Of a DNA stretch of 64,000 bases, positions 55,472 to 64,000 are shown one piece after another. The notes below the pieces were generated by a model. It ran no database searches. It was given only the letters and a program-made list of their open reading frames with translations, and was not told where the DNA came from. This DNA is from Lachnospiraceae bacterium. Its GTDB lineage: Bacteria; Bacillota; Clostridia; Lachnospirales; Lachnospiraceae. Location of the stretch: positions 1 through 64,000 of the forward strand of contig JAETNQ010000010.1 of assembly GCA_021772075.1 (NCBI GenBank), in the 5' to 3' direction. The position numbers were made by a program, and so were the translations under genes. Position 1 is the first letter of the stretch. Every line of letters begins with the position of its first letter.

Positions 55472-58135
55472 CTATCCTTTCAGTTGTTTCAAACGGAGCT
55501 TCACTTGTTCCATCATCTGCGTATATTTTTCCAGCTTTTCTTTTTCTTCCGCGATCTTCGCCTCCGGCGCTTTGGAAAGAAACCTTTCATTATTCAGCAT
55601 GCCGTTGACGCGCGCCAGTTCCCCCTGCAGACGCTTTTCTTCTTTTTCCAGCCGCCCGATCTCCTGCCCGATATCCACCAGCTCCGCAAACGGGATATAA
55701 AGCGTTGCTCCAGGGACAACCACCGATACCGCGTCGCTTTCGATGCCCTGCTTGTCCCTTTGGACAGCCACATCGGAGGCATATGCCAGCGAAGCGAAAA
55801 AGAGCCTGCCCTCTTCAAAGGCTCTGCAGACCGTTTCATTTTCGCTTACTACATATACCTTTGCTTTCCTGCTGTGAGGCACGTTCATCTGCGTCCTTAC
55901 GTTGCGGATCCCCCGCACCGCTTCCTTGATCGTCTCAATATCCTTTTCTTCCTTCTCGAAGTTCCATTCCTCTTTATATTCCGGCCATGGAGAAATCATG
56001 ATAGATTCTTCCTCCGGCTGAAGGGAGCAGAAAATTTCTTCCGTAATAAACGGCATATAAGGATGCAGCAGCTTCAATGCCCCGCTCAGCACCGTTTTCA
56101 ATGTCCAAAGCGCCGCGTCCTGGCTCTCCTTGTCGTCGGAATTATAGAGCCTCGGCTTCACCATCTCGATATACCAGTCACAGAATTCATCCCAGATAAA
56201 GTCATATACTTTCTGCACCGCAATGCCAAGCTCATAATTCTCCATATTGTCGGTGGCTTCTTTTACCAGCCGGTTCAACCTGGACAAGATCCATTGATCT
56301 GCCGGTTCCAACATATCCAGCGCGACGCCTTCCGTATCTTTTCCTTCCATATTCATCATAATGAAACGGGAAGCATTCCATACCTTATTGGCAAAATTCC
56401 GGCTGGCTTCCACCCTTTCATAATAGAAACGCATATCGTTGCCCGGCGCGTTGCCCGTAATCAGCGTCAGCCGCAGGGCGTCCGCCCCATATTGGTCGAT
56501 AATCTCCAAAGGATCGATGCCGTTGCCAAGGGATTTGCTCATCTTCCGCCCCCGGGAATCCCGGATCAGCCCATGGAACAGCACGGTATGGAAAGGTTTT
56601 TCCCCCATCTGCTCGTAACCTGAGAAAATCATGCGGATGACCCAGAAGAAAATAATATCATATCCTGTCACCAGCACGTCCGTCGGATAAAAATAATCCA
56701 GTTCTTCCGTCTTTTCCGGCCATCCTAAGGTAGAGAAAGGCCACAACGCGGAGGAAAACCATGTGTCCAGCGTATCCGGATCCTGCGTGAATGTTTTGCC
56801 GCCGCACTTCGGGCATACAGCCGGCATCCCAGGAGATACCACGGTTTCCCCGCATTTGTCGCAGTAATACGCCGGAATCCTGTGTCCCCACCAGAGCTGG
56901 CGGCTGATGCACCAGTCGCGGATATTGTCGGTCCAGTTAAAATAGGTTTTTTCCATCCGCTCCGGCACAAGCCGGATCTCCCCTTCTTTTACCGCTTTTA
57001 TAGCCGGTTGGATCAGTTCCTGCATTTTCACGAACCACTGCTTTTTGATCAGCGGTTCGATCGTCGTCTTGCAGCGGTCGTGGGTCCCTACATTATGGGA
57101 ATAGTCTTCTATTTTTACGAGCAGCCCCATTTCCTCCAGTTCCTTTACGATGGCCGCCCGCGCCTCATAACGGTCCATTCCTTGGAACTTTCCGCCGTTC
57201 TCGTTGATAGTGGCATCGTCGTTCATAATATTGATTTCAGGCAGACCGTGCCGCTTGCCTACTTCAAAATCGTTAGGGTCATGGGCAGGCGTGATTTTTA
57301 CCACGCCGGTTCCGAATTCCATATCCACATAGGGATCCGCCACGATGGGAATCTCTCTGTTTACAAAGGGAAGCAGCACCTTTCTTCCTATGAGATGCTT
57401 ATATCTCTCGTCCTCCGGGTTCACCGCTACCGCCGTATCCCCCAGCATCGTTTCCGGCCTGGTGGTAGCAAATTCCAGGAATTCCGTATTGTCCGTCTGT
57501 CCGTTCCCATCGGAAAGCGGATATTTGATATGCCAGAAATGCCCTGCCTGTTCTTCGTATTCCACCTCCGCGTCGGAAATCGAAGTATTGCATACCGGAC
57601 ACCAGTTAATGATCCGGCTGCCTTTATAAATCCATCCCTTTTCATGCATCTTGCAGAACACTTCCGTGACCGCCTTGTTGCAGCCTTCGTCCATGGTAAA
57701 GCGCTCTCTGTCCCAATCGCAGGAGGAACCCAGCTTCTTCAGCTGGCTGATGATCCTGCCCCCGTACTCTTTTTTCCACTCCCAGGCCCTTTCCAAGAAT
57801 CCCTCCCTGCCCAGGTCTTCCTTGTCGATGCCTTCTTCCTTCAGCTTTTCGATAATCTTGACCTCCGTAGCGATGGAGGCATGGTCCGTCCCCGGCTGCC
57901 AGAGGGCGTTATATCCCTGCATCCGCTTAAACCGGATCAGAATATCCTGCATCGTATTATCCAAGGCATGTCCCATATGAAGCTGCCCGGTAATATTCGG
58001 AGGCGGGATCACAATCGTAAACGGTTTCCTGCTCCTGTCCACTTCCGCATGGAAATACTTCTTTTCCATCCATTTTTCATACAGCTTGTCCTCGATCCCT
58101 TTCGGATCATAAGTTTTTGCCAATTCCTTTGCCAT
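55472..58135 (-). CDS. valS: Valyl-tRNA synthetase
   Basis: An 887-residue class I enzyme. HIGH-type motif in [21 protein letters not shown] in [12 protein letters not shown], an editing domain in the middle and a C-terminal coiled coil ([20 protein letters not shown]). Length is normal. A T-box leader upstream makes its expression depend on uncharged tRNA-Val. Confidence 0.98.
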   Translation of the reverse strand: MAKELAKTYDPKGIEDKLYEKWMEKKYFHAEVDRSRKPFTIVIPPPNITGQLHMGHALDNTMQDILIRFKRMQGYNALWQPGTDHASIATEVKIIEKLKEEGIDKEDLGREGFLERAWEWKKEYGGRIISQLKKLGSSCDWDRERFTMDEGCNKAVTEVFCKMHEKGWIYKGSRIINWCPVCNTSISDAEVEYEEQAGHFWHIKYPLSDGNGQTDNTEFLEFATTRPETMLGDTAVAVNPEDERYKHLIGRKVLLPFVNREIPIVADPYVDMEFGTGVVKITPAHDPNDFEVGKRHGLPEINIMNDDATINENGGKFQGMDRYEARAAIVKELEEMGLLVKIEDYSHNVGTHDRCKTTIEPLIKKQWFVKMQELIQPAIKAVKEGEIRLVPERMEKTYFNWTDNIRDWCISRQLWWGHRIPAYYCDKCGETVVSPGMPAVCPKCGGKTFTQDPDTLDTWFSSALWPFSTLGWPEKTEELDYFYPTDVLVTGYDIIFFWVIRMIFSGYEQMGEKPFHTVLFHGLIRDSRGRKMSKSLGNGIDPLEIIDQYGADALRLTLITGNAPGNDMRFYYERVEASRNFANKVWNASRFIMMNMEGKDTEGVALDMLEPADQWILSRLNRLVKEATDNMENYELGIAVQKVYDFIWDEFCDWYIEMVKPRLYNSDDKESQDAALWTLKTVLSGALKLLHPYMPFITEEIFCSLQPEEESIMISPWPEYKEEWNFEKEEKDIETIKEAVRGIRNVRTQMNVPHSRKAKVYVVSENETVCRAFEEGRLFFASLAYASDVAVQRDKQGIESDAVSVVVPGATLYIPFAELVDIGQEIGRLEKEEKRLQGELARVNGMLNNERFLSKAPEAKIAEEKEKLEKYTQMMEQVKLRLKQLKG

Positions 58136-58164
58136 AGTTTACCTCTTTTCTATGCGGGCCTGCG

Positions 58165-58435
58165 CATAAAAATCGCCCTCTGCCGACATCCGTCAGCAAA
58201 GGGCGTTTATTTCATCACGCGGTACCACCTTCATTTTTACTCACCGGTCCTGTCAGACCTTATCCTGTAACGGGGATAAATCGTGGAAACTTACTTTTTG
58301 GCATTCCCTTTCAGCCTCCCGGTTCCAAAGCTACCTTCCGCATGCCTTTCTTCAAACGGTCTTTCAGCCGGCGAACCATTCTCTCTTTTAAGGGGCTGTG
58401 CGTACTCCTCTTTTTCATTACCTTTTCTCGTATGG
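58165..58435 (-). promoter_or_regulatory. T-box leader of valS
   Basis: On the minus strand the conserved AAGGTGGTACCGCG box lies at 58231-58218. It is followed by a terminator stem (CGCCCTTTGC / GCAGAGGGCG, about 58205-58174) with a T-run. Upstream stem I text includes AGTA and GAGAG elements. A GTA triplet at 58334-58332 lies in the expected 3' half of stem I and could be the Val specifier; this is not proven. The 58436-58611 part of the gap holds no convincing gene. Confidence 0.88.
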
Positions 58436-58611
58436 ATACTTATGGTTAATATAAGCCCTGGAACGGAGATTTGTCAAGATAATTTTGTTTCCATGCACGG
58501 AAATCGTCATCGATTGGCTGTAAATCTTCCTGATATTTCTGTTCCATTCGCCGTATAAATGCCTTATAATAAAACCAGCGGACAATCAAAAACAAAAGGA
58601 GGATCCGACCG

Positions 58612-59433
58612 ATGATTGAAAAAGCATATTCCACGCCGGATGGGAATATCCGCTATTGGGTCAGCCAGTTCCATATCCAAAAGCCCTGGCTTGTCTTTTT
58701 GCCCGGCCTCACGGCAGACCATCATCTTTTTGACAGGCAAATCGCATTTTTTGAAAACAAATTCTGCTGCTTTGTCTGGGATGCCCCGGCGCACGGCCTG
58801 TCACGCCCTTTTAGCCTGACATTCTCCCTGGCGGACACAGCCCGATATTTACAATGTATTTTTGAAAAGGAAACGATCCATATGCCCATACTCATAGGCC
58901 AGTCCATGGGAGGATACATCGCACAGATGTATATGGATCTTTATCCCGGCTCCGTATCCGGCTTTCTATCCATAGATTCCTGCCCGCTCCAGCGCCGGTA
59001 TTTTTCCGGATGGGAACTGGCGCTGCTTAAGCACGCCGAATGGATGTATTTGGGCATTCCATGGAAAATGCTGGTCCGATGGGGAGTCAACGGGACTTCC
59101 GTGACCGAATACGGCCGCGCGCTGATGAAACAAACGATGGAATCCTATGAACGCAAGGAATATTGCGCGCTTGCCGGCCACGGCTACCGCATCGTTGCCA
59201 AAGCCATAGAATCAGGCCGGGATTTTATCATTACATGCCCTGTCCTGCTGCTTTGCGGCGAGAAAGATGCCGCCGGCTCCGCCAAATCCTATAACAGAAA
59301 ATGGAACCAAAAGGAAGGGTATCCGATCGTCTGGCTGGCAAACGCCGGCCATAACTCCAATACCGATGTTCCCGACGAAGTCAACCGGCACATTCTCGCA
59401 TTTATTGACTCCATCGGTCCAATAAAAAGATAA
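58612..59433 (+). CDS. Alpha/beta-hydrolase
   Basis: A 273-residue hydrolase: LVFLPGLTADHHLFDRQIA (oxyanion loop), nucleophile Ser in IGQSMGGYIAQ, CGEKDAAG (Asp) and NAGHNSN (His). No signal peptide. AAAGGAGGAT precedes the ATG. The substrate is unknown; it may be an esterase or lactonase. An SGNH hydrolase follows by 24 bases, so the two are likely cotranscribed. Confidence 0.9.
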   Translation: MIEKAYSTPDGNIRYWVSQFHIQKPWLVFLPGLTADHHLFDRQIAFFENKFCCFVWDAPAHGLSRPFSLTFSLADTARYLQCIFEKETIHMPILIGQSMGGYIAQMYMDLYPGSVSGFLSIDSCPLQRRYFSGWELALLKHAEWMYLGIPWKMLVRWGVNGTSVTEYGRALMKQTMESYERKEYCALAGHGYRIVAKAIESGRDFIITCPVLLLCGEKDAAGSAKSYNRKWNQKEGYPIVWLANAGHNSNTDVPDEVNRHILAFIDSIGPIKR

Positions 59434-59457
59434 CAAAAAAGAAAGGATCATCTATTT

Positions 59458-60114
59458 ATGAAAAAAACAATTATATGTTTCGGAGACTCTAATACCCACG
59501 GCTACTGCTCGGAAACAGGCGGCAGGTTCGACGATACGAAAAGATATCCCTGCCTTCTGGAAAAATACCTCGGCGACGGGTATATCGTCCGTGAAGAAGG
59601 CTTAAGCGGCCGGACCACGGTTTTTGAAGACCCCTTGTTCGAAGGGCTGTGCGGCCTGTCCGCCATCTTCGGCTGCCTGATGAGCCACGAACCTGTGGAC
59701 TTATTGATCATTATGCTTGGTACCAACGACACCAAAGAAAGATTTGGATGCAATGCGGAAAACATTGCAAAAGGTTTGGAGCGGCTGGCCAAAAAAGCCC
59801 AGTCCGTTACCGATGCATGGGCAAATGGCCGCCCTAATATTCTTCTGGTCGCCCCCGCTCCTATCGAGGACGGTTATGCATCCACTTTTGTATTAAACGA
59901 AATGGGGAAAGGATGCGCAGAAAAATCAAGAGAACTGGCCTTCTATTATGAAAGAACCGCCAAGCTGACCGGCTGCCACTTTTTTGACGCAGGAAAAATC
60001 CCCGGCATCTGCATGCATCCCAATGATTATATGCATCTTACTGAAGAAAGCCATGATTTACTGGCAAAGGCTTTGGCCGAACTTGTTCCGTCCCTGGTTC
60101 AGGATCAGGCATAG
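59458..60114 (+). CDS. SGNH/GDSL-family esterase
   Basis: A 218-residue cytoplasmic SGNH hydrolase. Block I CFGDSNTHGY (Ser), block II EEGLSGRTT (Gly), block III MLGTNDTKERF (Asn) and block V HPNDYMHLTEESH (Asp/His) are all intact. It resembles arylesterase or acetyl-xylan type enzymes. AAAGGA precedes the ATG. It follows the alpha/beta-hydrolase. Confidence 0.9.
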   Translation: MKKTIICFGDSNTHGYCSETGGRFDDTKRYPCLLEKYLGDGYIVREEGLSGRTTVFEDPLFEGLCGLSAIFGCLMSHEPVDLLIIMLGTNDTKERFGCNAENIAKGLERLAKKAQSVTDAWANGRPNILLVAPAPIEDGYASTFVLNEMGKGCAEKSRELAFYYERTAKLTGCHFFDAGKIPGICMHPNDYMHLTEESHDLLAKALAELVPSLVQDQA

Positions 60115-60252
60115 CATTATTTTTTCTTCTCCTCGCAGACTGGCATGGTTCAAAAAACCCAAAATGGTTCTTTTATCTATGCCAATCTGATGTATAATAA
60201 ATTGCATCAGAAAAGTTAAATCATCTATGAAAAACATCGAGGAGAAATTGAT

Positions 60253-60843
60253 ATGAAAAATGAAAACATACAAAAAGTTATTTTTACAGGGGTAATGGCC
60301 GCTCTTTCCTATGTAGTGTTTACCTTCCTCCAAATCAAAATCACCCTTCCCGGCGGGGATGCCACTTCCATCCATCTCGGAAATGCCGTCTGCGTGCTGG
60401 GAGCCCTGCTTCTTGGCGGAGCATATGGGGGATTAGGCGGAGCGATCGGCATGACGATCGGCGACCTTCTCGATCCTGTTTACGTCGTTTATGCCCCCAA
60501 AACCTTTCTTCTGAAACTGTGCATCGGCCTGATCGCCGGCCTGATCGCCCATCGGCTGGGACATATCACCACGGAAACGGACAACCGGAAAGTATGGAAG
60601 TGGACAGTTGCCGCCGCTGTCGGCGGGCTGTTGTTTAACGTCATCTTCGATCCGCTTATCGGATATTTCTATAAGCTGGTCATCCTCGGCAAACCGGCCG
60701 CAGAGCTTACCCTTGCGTGGAACATCGCTTCCACCTCCATTAACGCCGTGACTTCCGCCATCGCGTCCGTCGCTATTTACATGGCTCTCCGTCCCGCATT
60801 GAAAAAGTCAGGGCTGTTTTTCACCATCGGGGAAAGCCATTAA
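60253..60843 (+). CDS. ECF transporter substrate-binding (S) component
   Basis: A 196-residue membrane protein with six helices. The text GGDATSIHLGNAVCVLGALL, LGGAYGGLGGAIGMTIGDLL and DPVYVVYAPKTFLLKLCIGL is typical of energy-coupling factor S components for vitamins or precursors. GAGGAG precedes the ATG. The ligand cannot be told; no recognisable riboswitch lies in the 138-base gap upstream, although TATAAT at 60193-60198 may be a -10. The shared AT module must be elsewhere. Confidence 0.85.
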   Translation: MKNENIQKVIFTGVMAALSYVVFTFLQIKITLPGGDATSIHLGNAVCVLGALLLGGAYGGLGGAIGMTIGDLLDPVYVVYAPKTFLLKLCIGLIAGLIAHRLGHITTETDNRKVWKWTVAAAVGGLLFNVIFDPLIGYFYKLVILGKPAAELTLAWNIASTSINAVTSAIASVAIYMALRPALKKSGLFFTIGESH

Positions 60844-61487
60844 ATTGCCGTGCAGATCCTCAGCAGGTCCCCCAGTCTCTCCAGCCGGTAATCCGCCTTT
60901 CCGCAGGCTGCCGCCCCGCCGATCGCCGCAGTCTTCATTCCCCCGGCGATTCCGGCCTCAATCCCTGCTTCCGCGTCTTCTACCACCAGACAGTCCCCCG
61001 GTCTGACGCCCAGCAGCGCCGCCCCTTTTAAAAACACCTCCGGGTCAGGTTTAAACCTCTGAATTTGGTTCCCGTCCACGATCCGGTCAAAGGCATCCTT
61101 TAGCCCGGTTCTCTCCAATATGAACCCCGCATTCCTGCTCGACGACCCCAGACAGATCCCATATCCTCTCCTGCGTATTTCTGCCAGGGTATTCCGTGCC
61201 TCCCCTGTCACGTCATCCGGCGTCATCGAGGCGAGCAGCCTGCGGTAAATTTCATTTTTCCGCTCCGCCATCTTCTCCTTTTCCTCCCGGGAAAACGGCC
61301 CTCTTCCGCTGTATTCCAGTAAAATTTCCAGACTTTCCATCCTGCCGATGCCCCGCAGCCGGTTGTTGGCCTCCTCGTCAAAAGGAATCCCCAGCCCTTC
61401 CGCTATCTTTTTCCACGCCTGGTAGTGGAATCGGTCGGTACATACAATCACTCCGTCCAAATCAAAAATTACCGCCTTGAAGCCCAT
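60840..61487 (-). CDS. pgmB: Beta-phosphoglucomutase
   Basis: A 215-residue HAD enzyme. FDLDGVIVCTDRFHYQAWK (nucleophile Asp and cap), LRGIGRMESLEILL (signature close to beta-PGM RGVSRxxSL), LGSSSRNAG, KPDPEVFLKG and VVEDAEAGIEAG. It converts beta-glucose 1-phosphate to glucose 6-phosphate and links to maltose or trehalose breakdown. AGGAGT precedes the ATG. The end overlaps the ECF gene tail by 4 bases. Confidence 0.93.
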   Translation of the reverse strand: MGFKAVIFDLDGVIVCTDRFHYQAWKKIAEGLGIPFDEEANNRLRGIGRMESLEILLEYSGRGPFSREEKEKMAERKNEIYRRLLASMTPDDVTGEARNTLAEIRRRGYGICLGSSSRNAGFILERTGLKDAFDRIVDGNQIQRFKPDPEVFLKGAALLGVRPGDCLVVEDAEAGIEAGIAGGMKTAAIGGAAACGKADYRLERLGDLLRICTAI

Positions 61488-61656
61488 TTTTTCCTACTCC
61501 TTCCTTACGGCGGCCCCTTTTCCCTGTCCCATTATCTTATCTTGTTTTTATGTCCCATATAACAGAACCCATAGCGCATACACATGAAAAGCCGTCAAAA
61601 TACAACAAAACTATGTATTACAAGGTCTGAAAACACTTCTGCCGTTTTCAGAGCCA

Positions 61657-62826
61657 TCACAACTGTTCCAAATGAAACCCTTCCAATGTATCGTTCAAAA
61701 AGCTGGATACAATCATAAGCGCCGCGCCCTCTGCCATAGGGCTGTCCGCTTCCGTATCCGCCCATATATCCATGCAGTCCTCCTCCAATGCCGGATAAGC
61801 CGCTACCATTCTTTTCAATTCATCGATTCTGGGCGCGAGATAAGGGGCTAATTTTCCGCCTATAATAATTTCCATATCAAAACTTAACCGTATATTGGCC
61901 AATGCCTGGGCAAAACGCTCCAAATATTCCTTCCAGCGCAGCGCGCATCCGGCATCCCCTTGATCCAGCTTTTTAAAAAAACCTTCCAAATCCGGATCCT
62001 CTTCGCCTGTCAGGCAAGTCAGCGCGCCATAGGCCGACCAGCATCCCCTGCCGCCGCAAAAGCACTTCCTTCCCTCCGGGTTTAGCACCATATGCCCGAA
62101 AGCGCCCGGTTTATTATAACGCCCTCTGTATATTTCATTATTTAAAATCACCGAACCGGCAACCCCGTTATTGGTCACAATCACATATACCGCATCCTTC
62201 AACCCCCGGCTGCGCCATACCGTCCCGAAACCTGCCGCATTCGCCCCGTATTCCACATAGACGGGGTAATCAAAATTTTTCTGTATATGATCCAGCGGAA
62301 AATTCTTCAGCCCCAGCACGGTAGACCGCGAAACGATATTGCCCGTTGGCGAAATTTCCCCGGGGAAAGCGATTCCCACTCCCAGTATGCGTTCCGCCCT
62401 TGTACCGGAACCGACACACTCTTTCACGATGTTATTTACCTGTCTCCAATAAGCATCGCTGTCCTCAAAGACAAGTCGGCGTACAGTCCCGGCCTCTGTC
62501 TTCCCTTTCAAGTCCAGCACTTGGACATCCACATGATGCCGCCGTATTTCCACTCCTACCGCAAAGAATGAACGGTAGCAGAATTCAATCGGCCTCGGCT
62601 TGCGCCCGCCCGAGGAGGGAATCTCCTCCCCCTCCCGCAGCAATTCCGCCTCCTTAAAAAACTGCAAAATCTGTGTTACGGTAGGCCCGCTCAGGTTCAG
62701 CCTGTTTTTAATTTCCAGCTGGGTCATGCTCCCTTCCCGAAACAGGAGCCGCAGAACCCTTCCACGGTTAATGATGCGTACCGACGCATTGCTGAATGTT
62801 TGTTGCTCCTTGAATTCCGCTTCCAT
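61657..62826 (-). CDS. ROK-family transcriptional regulator (NagC/XylR type)
   Basis: A 389-residue protein: N-terminal winged helix (NRGRVLRLLFREGSMTQLEI, LSGPTVTQILQFF) and a C-terminal ROK sugar-binding domain (GVGIAFPGEI, VTNNGVAGSVILNNE, zinc Cys in CFCGGRGCWSAYG). The ATG at 62826 with GGAAGGA upstream is preferred; the open frame to 62973 reads through a hairpin and is not protein-like. Next to a GH3 gene and pgmB, it probably senses a sugar. The hairpin at 62854-62904 may be its operator. Confidence 0.9.
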   Translation of the reverse strand: MEAEFKEQQTFSNASVRIINRGRVLRLLFREGSMTQLEIKNRLNLSGPTVTQILQFFKEAELLREGEEIPSSGGRKPRPIEFCYRSFFAVGVEIRRHHVDVQVLDLKGKTEAGTVRRLVFEDSDAYWRQVNNIVKECVGSGTRAERILGVGIAFPGEISPTGNIVSRSTVLGLKNFPLDHIQKNFDYPVYVEYGANAAGFGTVWRSRGLKDAVYVIVTNNGVAGSVILNNEIYRGRYNKPGAFGHMVLNPEGRKCFCGGRGCWSAYGALTCLTGEEDPDLEGFFKKLDQGDAGCALRWKEYLERFAQALANIRLSFDMEIIIGGKLAPYLAPRIDELKRMVAAYPALEEDCMDIWADTEADSPMAEGAALMIVSSFLNDTLEGFHLEQL

Positions 62827-62853
62827 ATTCTCGTATTCCTTCCGCCTTTTATT

Positions 62854-62904
62854 GTGCGAGAAGACTTGCGAAGCAGCCATTGCTGCGAGCAGTTCTTCTC
62901 GCAC
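62854..62904. promoter_or_regulatory. Long dyad upstream of the ROK gene
   Basis: GTGCGAGAAGA (62854-62864) is inverted at TCTTCTCGCAC (62894-62904), with AGCAGC/GCTGC pairing inside. The 51-base dyad sits 28 bases before the ROK start. It lacks a T-run, so it is more likely an operator or mRNA structure than a terminator. Confidence 0.5.
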
Positions 62905-62942
62905 TAAGAATAACATTTTTCCGCTTTCTTGTATAGATTCTT

Positions 62943-63239
62943 TTACCTGTAAACCTGTATATACCCGCTGCATACGCCCTCTCTGACCTCCCGCGCGCGG
63001 TTCACGAAATAAACCGTAAAATCTGCCAGAACTATAGCCTCGTTCAGGATATAAAAATAAACTGCCCCGTCCGCCGCAACAAACAGCTTGTGCAGGATGC
63101 CGAATACATAGGCTAACAAGATAAAACTCATAAAAAGCAGATTTTTCCCTTTGGTAGAGCGGCTTTTTATGCTATTGTACAAATTGACCGGCCATGCCAG
63201 CCCGAAACATAGAATCATAAGCACTTCTAAAATTGACAT
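62943..63239 (-). CDS. Small PQ-loop-like membrane protein
   Basis: A 98-residue protein with three hydrophobic segments (LEVLMILCFGLAWPVNLYNS, FMSFILLAYVFGILHKLFV, FYILNEAIVLADFTVYFV). PVNLYNSIKSRSTKGK after the first resembles the PQ-loop/SemiSWEET motif. The ATG at 63239 follows GAGGTGGAA, 7 bases after the GH3 gene stop, so it is cotranscribed. It may move a sugar; this is inferred. Confidence 0.72.
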   Translation of the reverse strand: MSILEVLMILCFGLAWPVNLYNSIKSRSTKGKNLLFMSFILLAYVFGILHKLFVAADGAVYFYILNEAIVLADFTVYFVNRAREVREGVCSGYIQVYR

Positions 63240-63246
63240 TTCCACC

Positions 63247-64000
63247 TCATAACCGCGTATCCCACAGCCCCGCAAAAGGATCTACCGGACTCTGTCCCCG
63301 GAAAGGGCTGCGCCCCATTAATTTTTCCACCATGGCATAGACGCTTTCCTCATTGCAAGTATAAGCATTAATATAGGTTCCCACCATCGGCACGTCCACC
63401 AAGTGGTAAGGATTGGAAAAGGACAAAAACAGCACCGGTATGTCTCTCACGTACTTCGGCGAATCCTCCCCAAGGAAATCATCCCACACGATGCGGATGG
63501 TTGTCTGGTTGCTGCCGACCTTCATATTGGCAAAATAAATCATGAGATCCGTTTCTTCTGTGAACTCCGCCAGGCTGCAGTCCTCCCCCGGGAACCGCCC
63601 GTCCTTAAAGTAGGACACTTCAAAGCCTTCCTTCTCCAGAAGCGTCCTGAACAGCTCTATTTCCGGCAAAAGCCCTCCCGGGGGAAGCTTCTCGTTCGTA
63701 ATCTGTATCAGCTTCACCTTGCGCATTCTTTCCGGAGACAAAGGAAGCCATTTCTCCCTGTCCTTCACCAGCGTAATGCTGCGCTCCGCGATCTGTCTGG
63801 CGACTTCCAGATGTTCCGGACACCGCAGACAGGAAAGCCCCTCTTGGGGCGGTACGGCGGGCTTTTTCCAAAGGCCGATATGCGCCTTCAGTGCCAGAAT
63901 ACGGGTCACCGCCTCGTCCAGGCGCTTCCGGCTCAAAAACCCTTTCCTCAGCCCTTCCATCATAAATCCCATATCCTCTTTCCTGTTGATGGTAAACAGG
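63247..64000 (-). CDS. Glycoside hydrolase family 3, C-terminal part (cut by window edge)
   Basis: The frame is open to the right edge, so only the last 250 or so residues are present. MGFMMEGLRKGFLSRKRLDEA, VTRILALKAHIGLWKKP and ARQIAERSITLVKDREKWLP mark the junction of the (beta/alpha)8 barrel with the C-terminal alpha/beta domain of GH3 (beta-N-acetylhexosaminidase or beta-glucosidase). The catalytic Asp region lies outside the window. It is followed by the PQ-loop-like gene and the ROK regulator on the same strand. Confidence 0.88.
   Translation of the reverse strand, partial: LFTINRKEDMGFMMEGLRKGFLSRKRLDEAVTRILALKAHIGLWKKPAVPPQEGLSCLRCPEHLEVARQIAERSITLVKDREKWLPLSPERMRKVKLIQITNEKLPPGGLLPEIELFRTLLEKEGFEVSYFKDGRFPGEDCSLAEFTEETDLMIYFANMKVGSNQTTIRIVWDDFLGEDSPKYVRDIPVLFLSFSNPYHLVDVPMVGTYINAYTCNEESVYAMVEKLMGRSPFRGQSPVDPFAGLWDTRL

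Noticed and set aside
58446-58634. A 62-codon minus-strand frame with a hydrophobic start, just upstream of the valS leader
   Set aside because: Its hydrophobic stretch is the reverse complement of the GGAGG site of the alpha/beta-hydrolase gene, and it has no ribosome site of its own.
60115-60252. A riboswitch in front of the ECF S-component gene
   Set aside because: Only a weak GGCAT...ATGCC stem was seen; no conserved riboswitch core could be recognised.

Overview
The window looks like chromosome from an anaerobic, spore-forming Clostridia species, most likely a Lachnospiraceae member. Evidence: moderate GC, strong GGAGG-type ribosome sites, the sporulation sigma-F locus, spoVA genes, a T-box in front of valS, a BglG-type antitermination system and gene families typical of gut Firmicutes. 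No rRNA, tRNA or complete insertion sequence was seen. Both ends are cut: a short coding tail at the left and a glycoside hydrolase family 3 gene at the right.

Layout. 0.2-5.4 kb (+): two tandem hybrid sensor kinases. 5.5-7.3 kb (-): two unrecognised proteins, one ending in an array of xxxGL pentads. 7.5-13.7 kb (-): one tightly packed operon comEA, response regulator, sensor kinase, GerMN lipoprotein, comEC, so DNA-uptake genes share a transcript with a signalling pair. 13.8-15.9 kb: small DMT transporter and an orphan solute-binding protein. 15.9-24.6 kb: arginine synthesis, argC-GNAT-(mazEF)-argJ-argB-(ATPase)-argD on the minus strand and divergent argG. 24.7-28.4 kb (+): DUF1294 protein and a regulator / ABC transporter / kinase module of the drug- or peptide-response type. 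28.5-31.6 kb: DegV, HD protein, DUF5721-like protein and a probable type I toxin with an antisense RNA. 31.8-53.9 kb: the spoIIA and spoVA sporulation genes, scattered. 54-58.4 kb: folC and T-box-controlled valS. 58.6-64 kb: two hydrolases, an ECF transporter S subunit, beta-phosphoglucomutase, a ROK regulator, a small membrane protein and the GH3 gene.

Main observation. In Bacillus and many Clostridia spoIIAA-spoIIAB-sigF-spoVAA-AB-AC-AD-AE lie close together. Here the same genes lie on one strand in the same order, but in four blocks (52.4-50.9, 45.0-43.3, 37.9-36.9 and 32.2-31.8 kb), separated by unrelated genes: a beta-glucoside PTS operon and an XRE cassette; a Fic/GNAT pair with an MBOAT/SGNH acylation pair; and a ridA-aroK-eamA operon with a rubredoxin-glutamate synthase-like protein. 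The first two gaps hold inverted-repeat elements sharing a GGGAATCCATTTT core: a 984-bp cassette with 28/30-matching ends carrying XRE and membrane-protein genes, and a 395-bp long palindrome. The third gap has a weaker, degenerate resemblance. Sigma-G-like promoters can be drawn in front of spoVAA and spoVAE, which would keep separated blocks expressed in the forespore.

The arginine operon is also interrupted, by mazEF plus a REP-like hairpin and by a DUF4143-type ATPase. Several short tandem repeats (15 bp before argC, 21 bp in argJ, 23 bp at the degV stop codon) show recent slippage-type change. All identifications come from reading the sequence and protein motifs; no database search was run.
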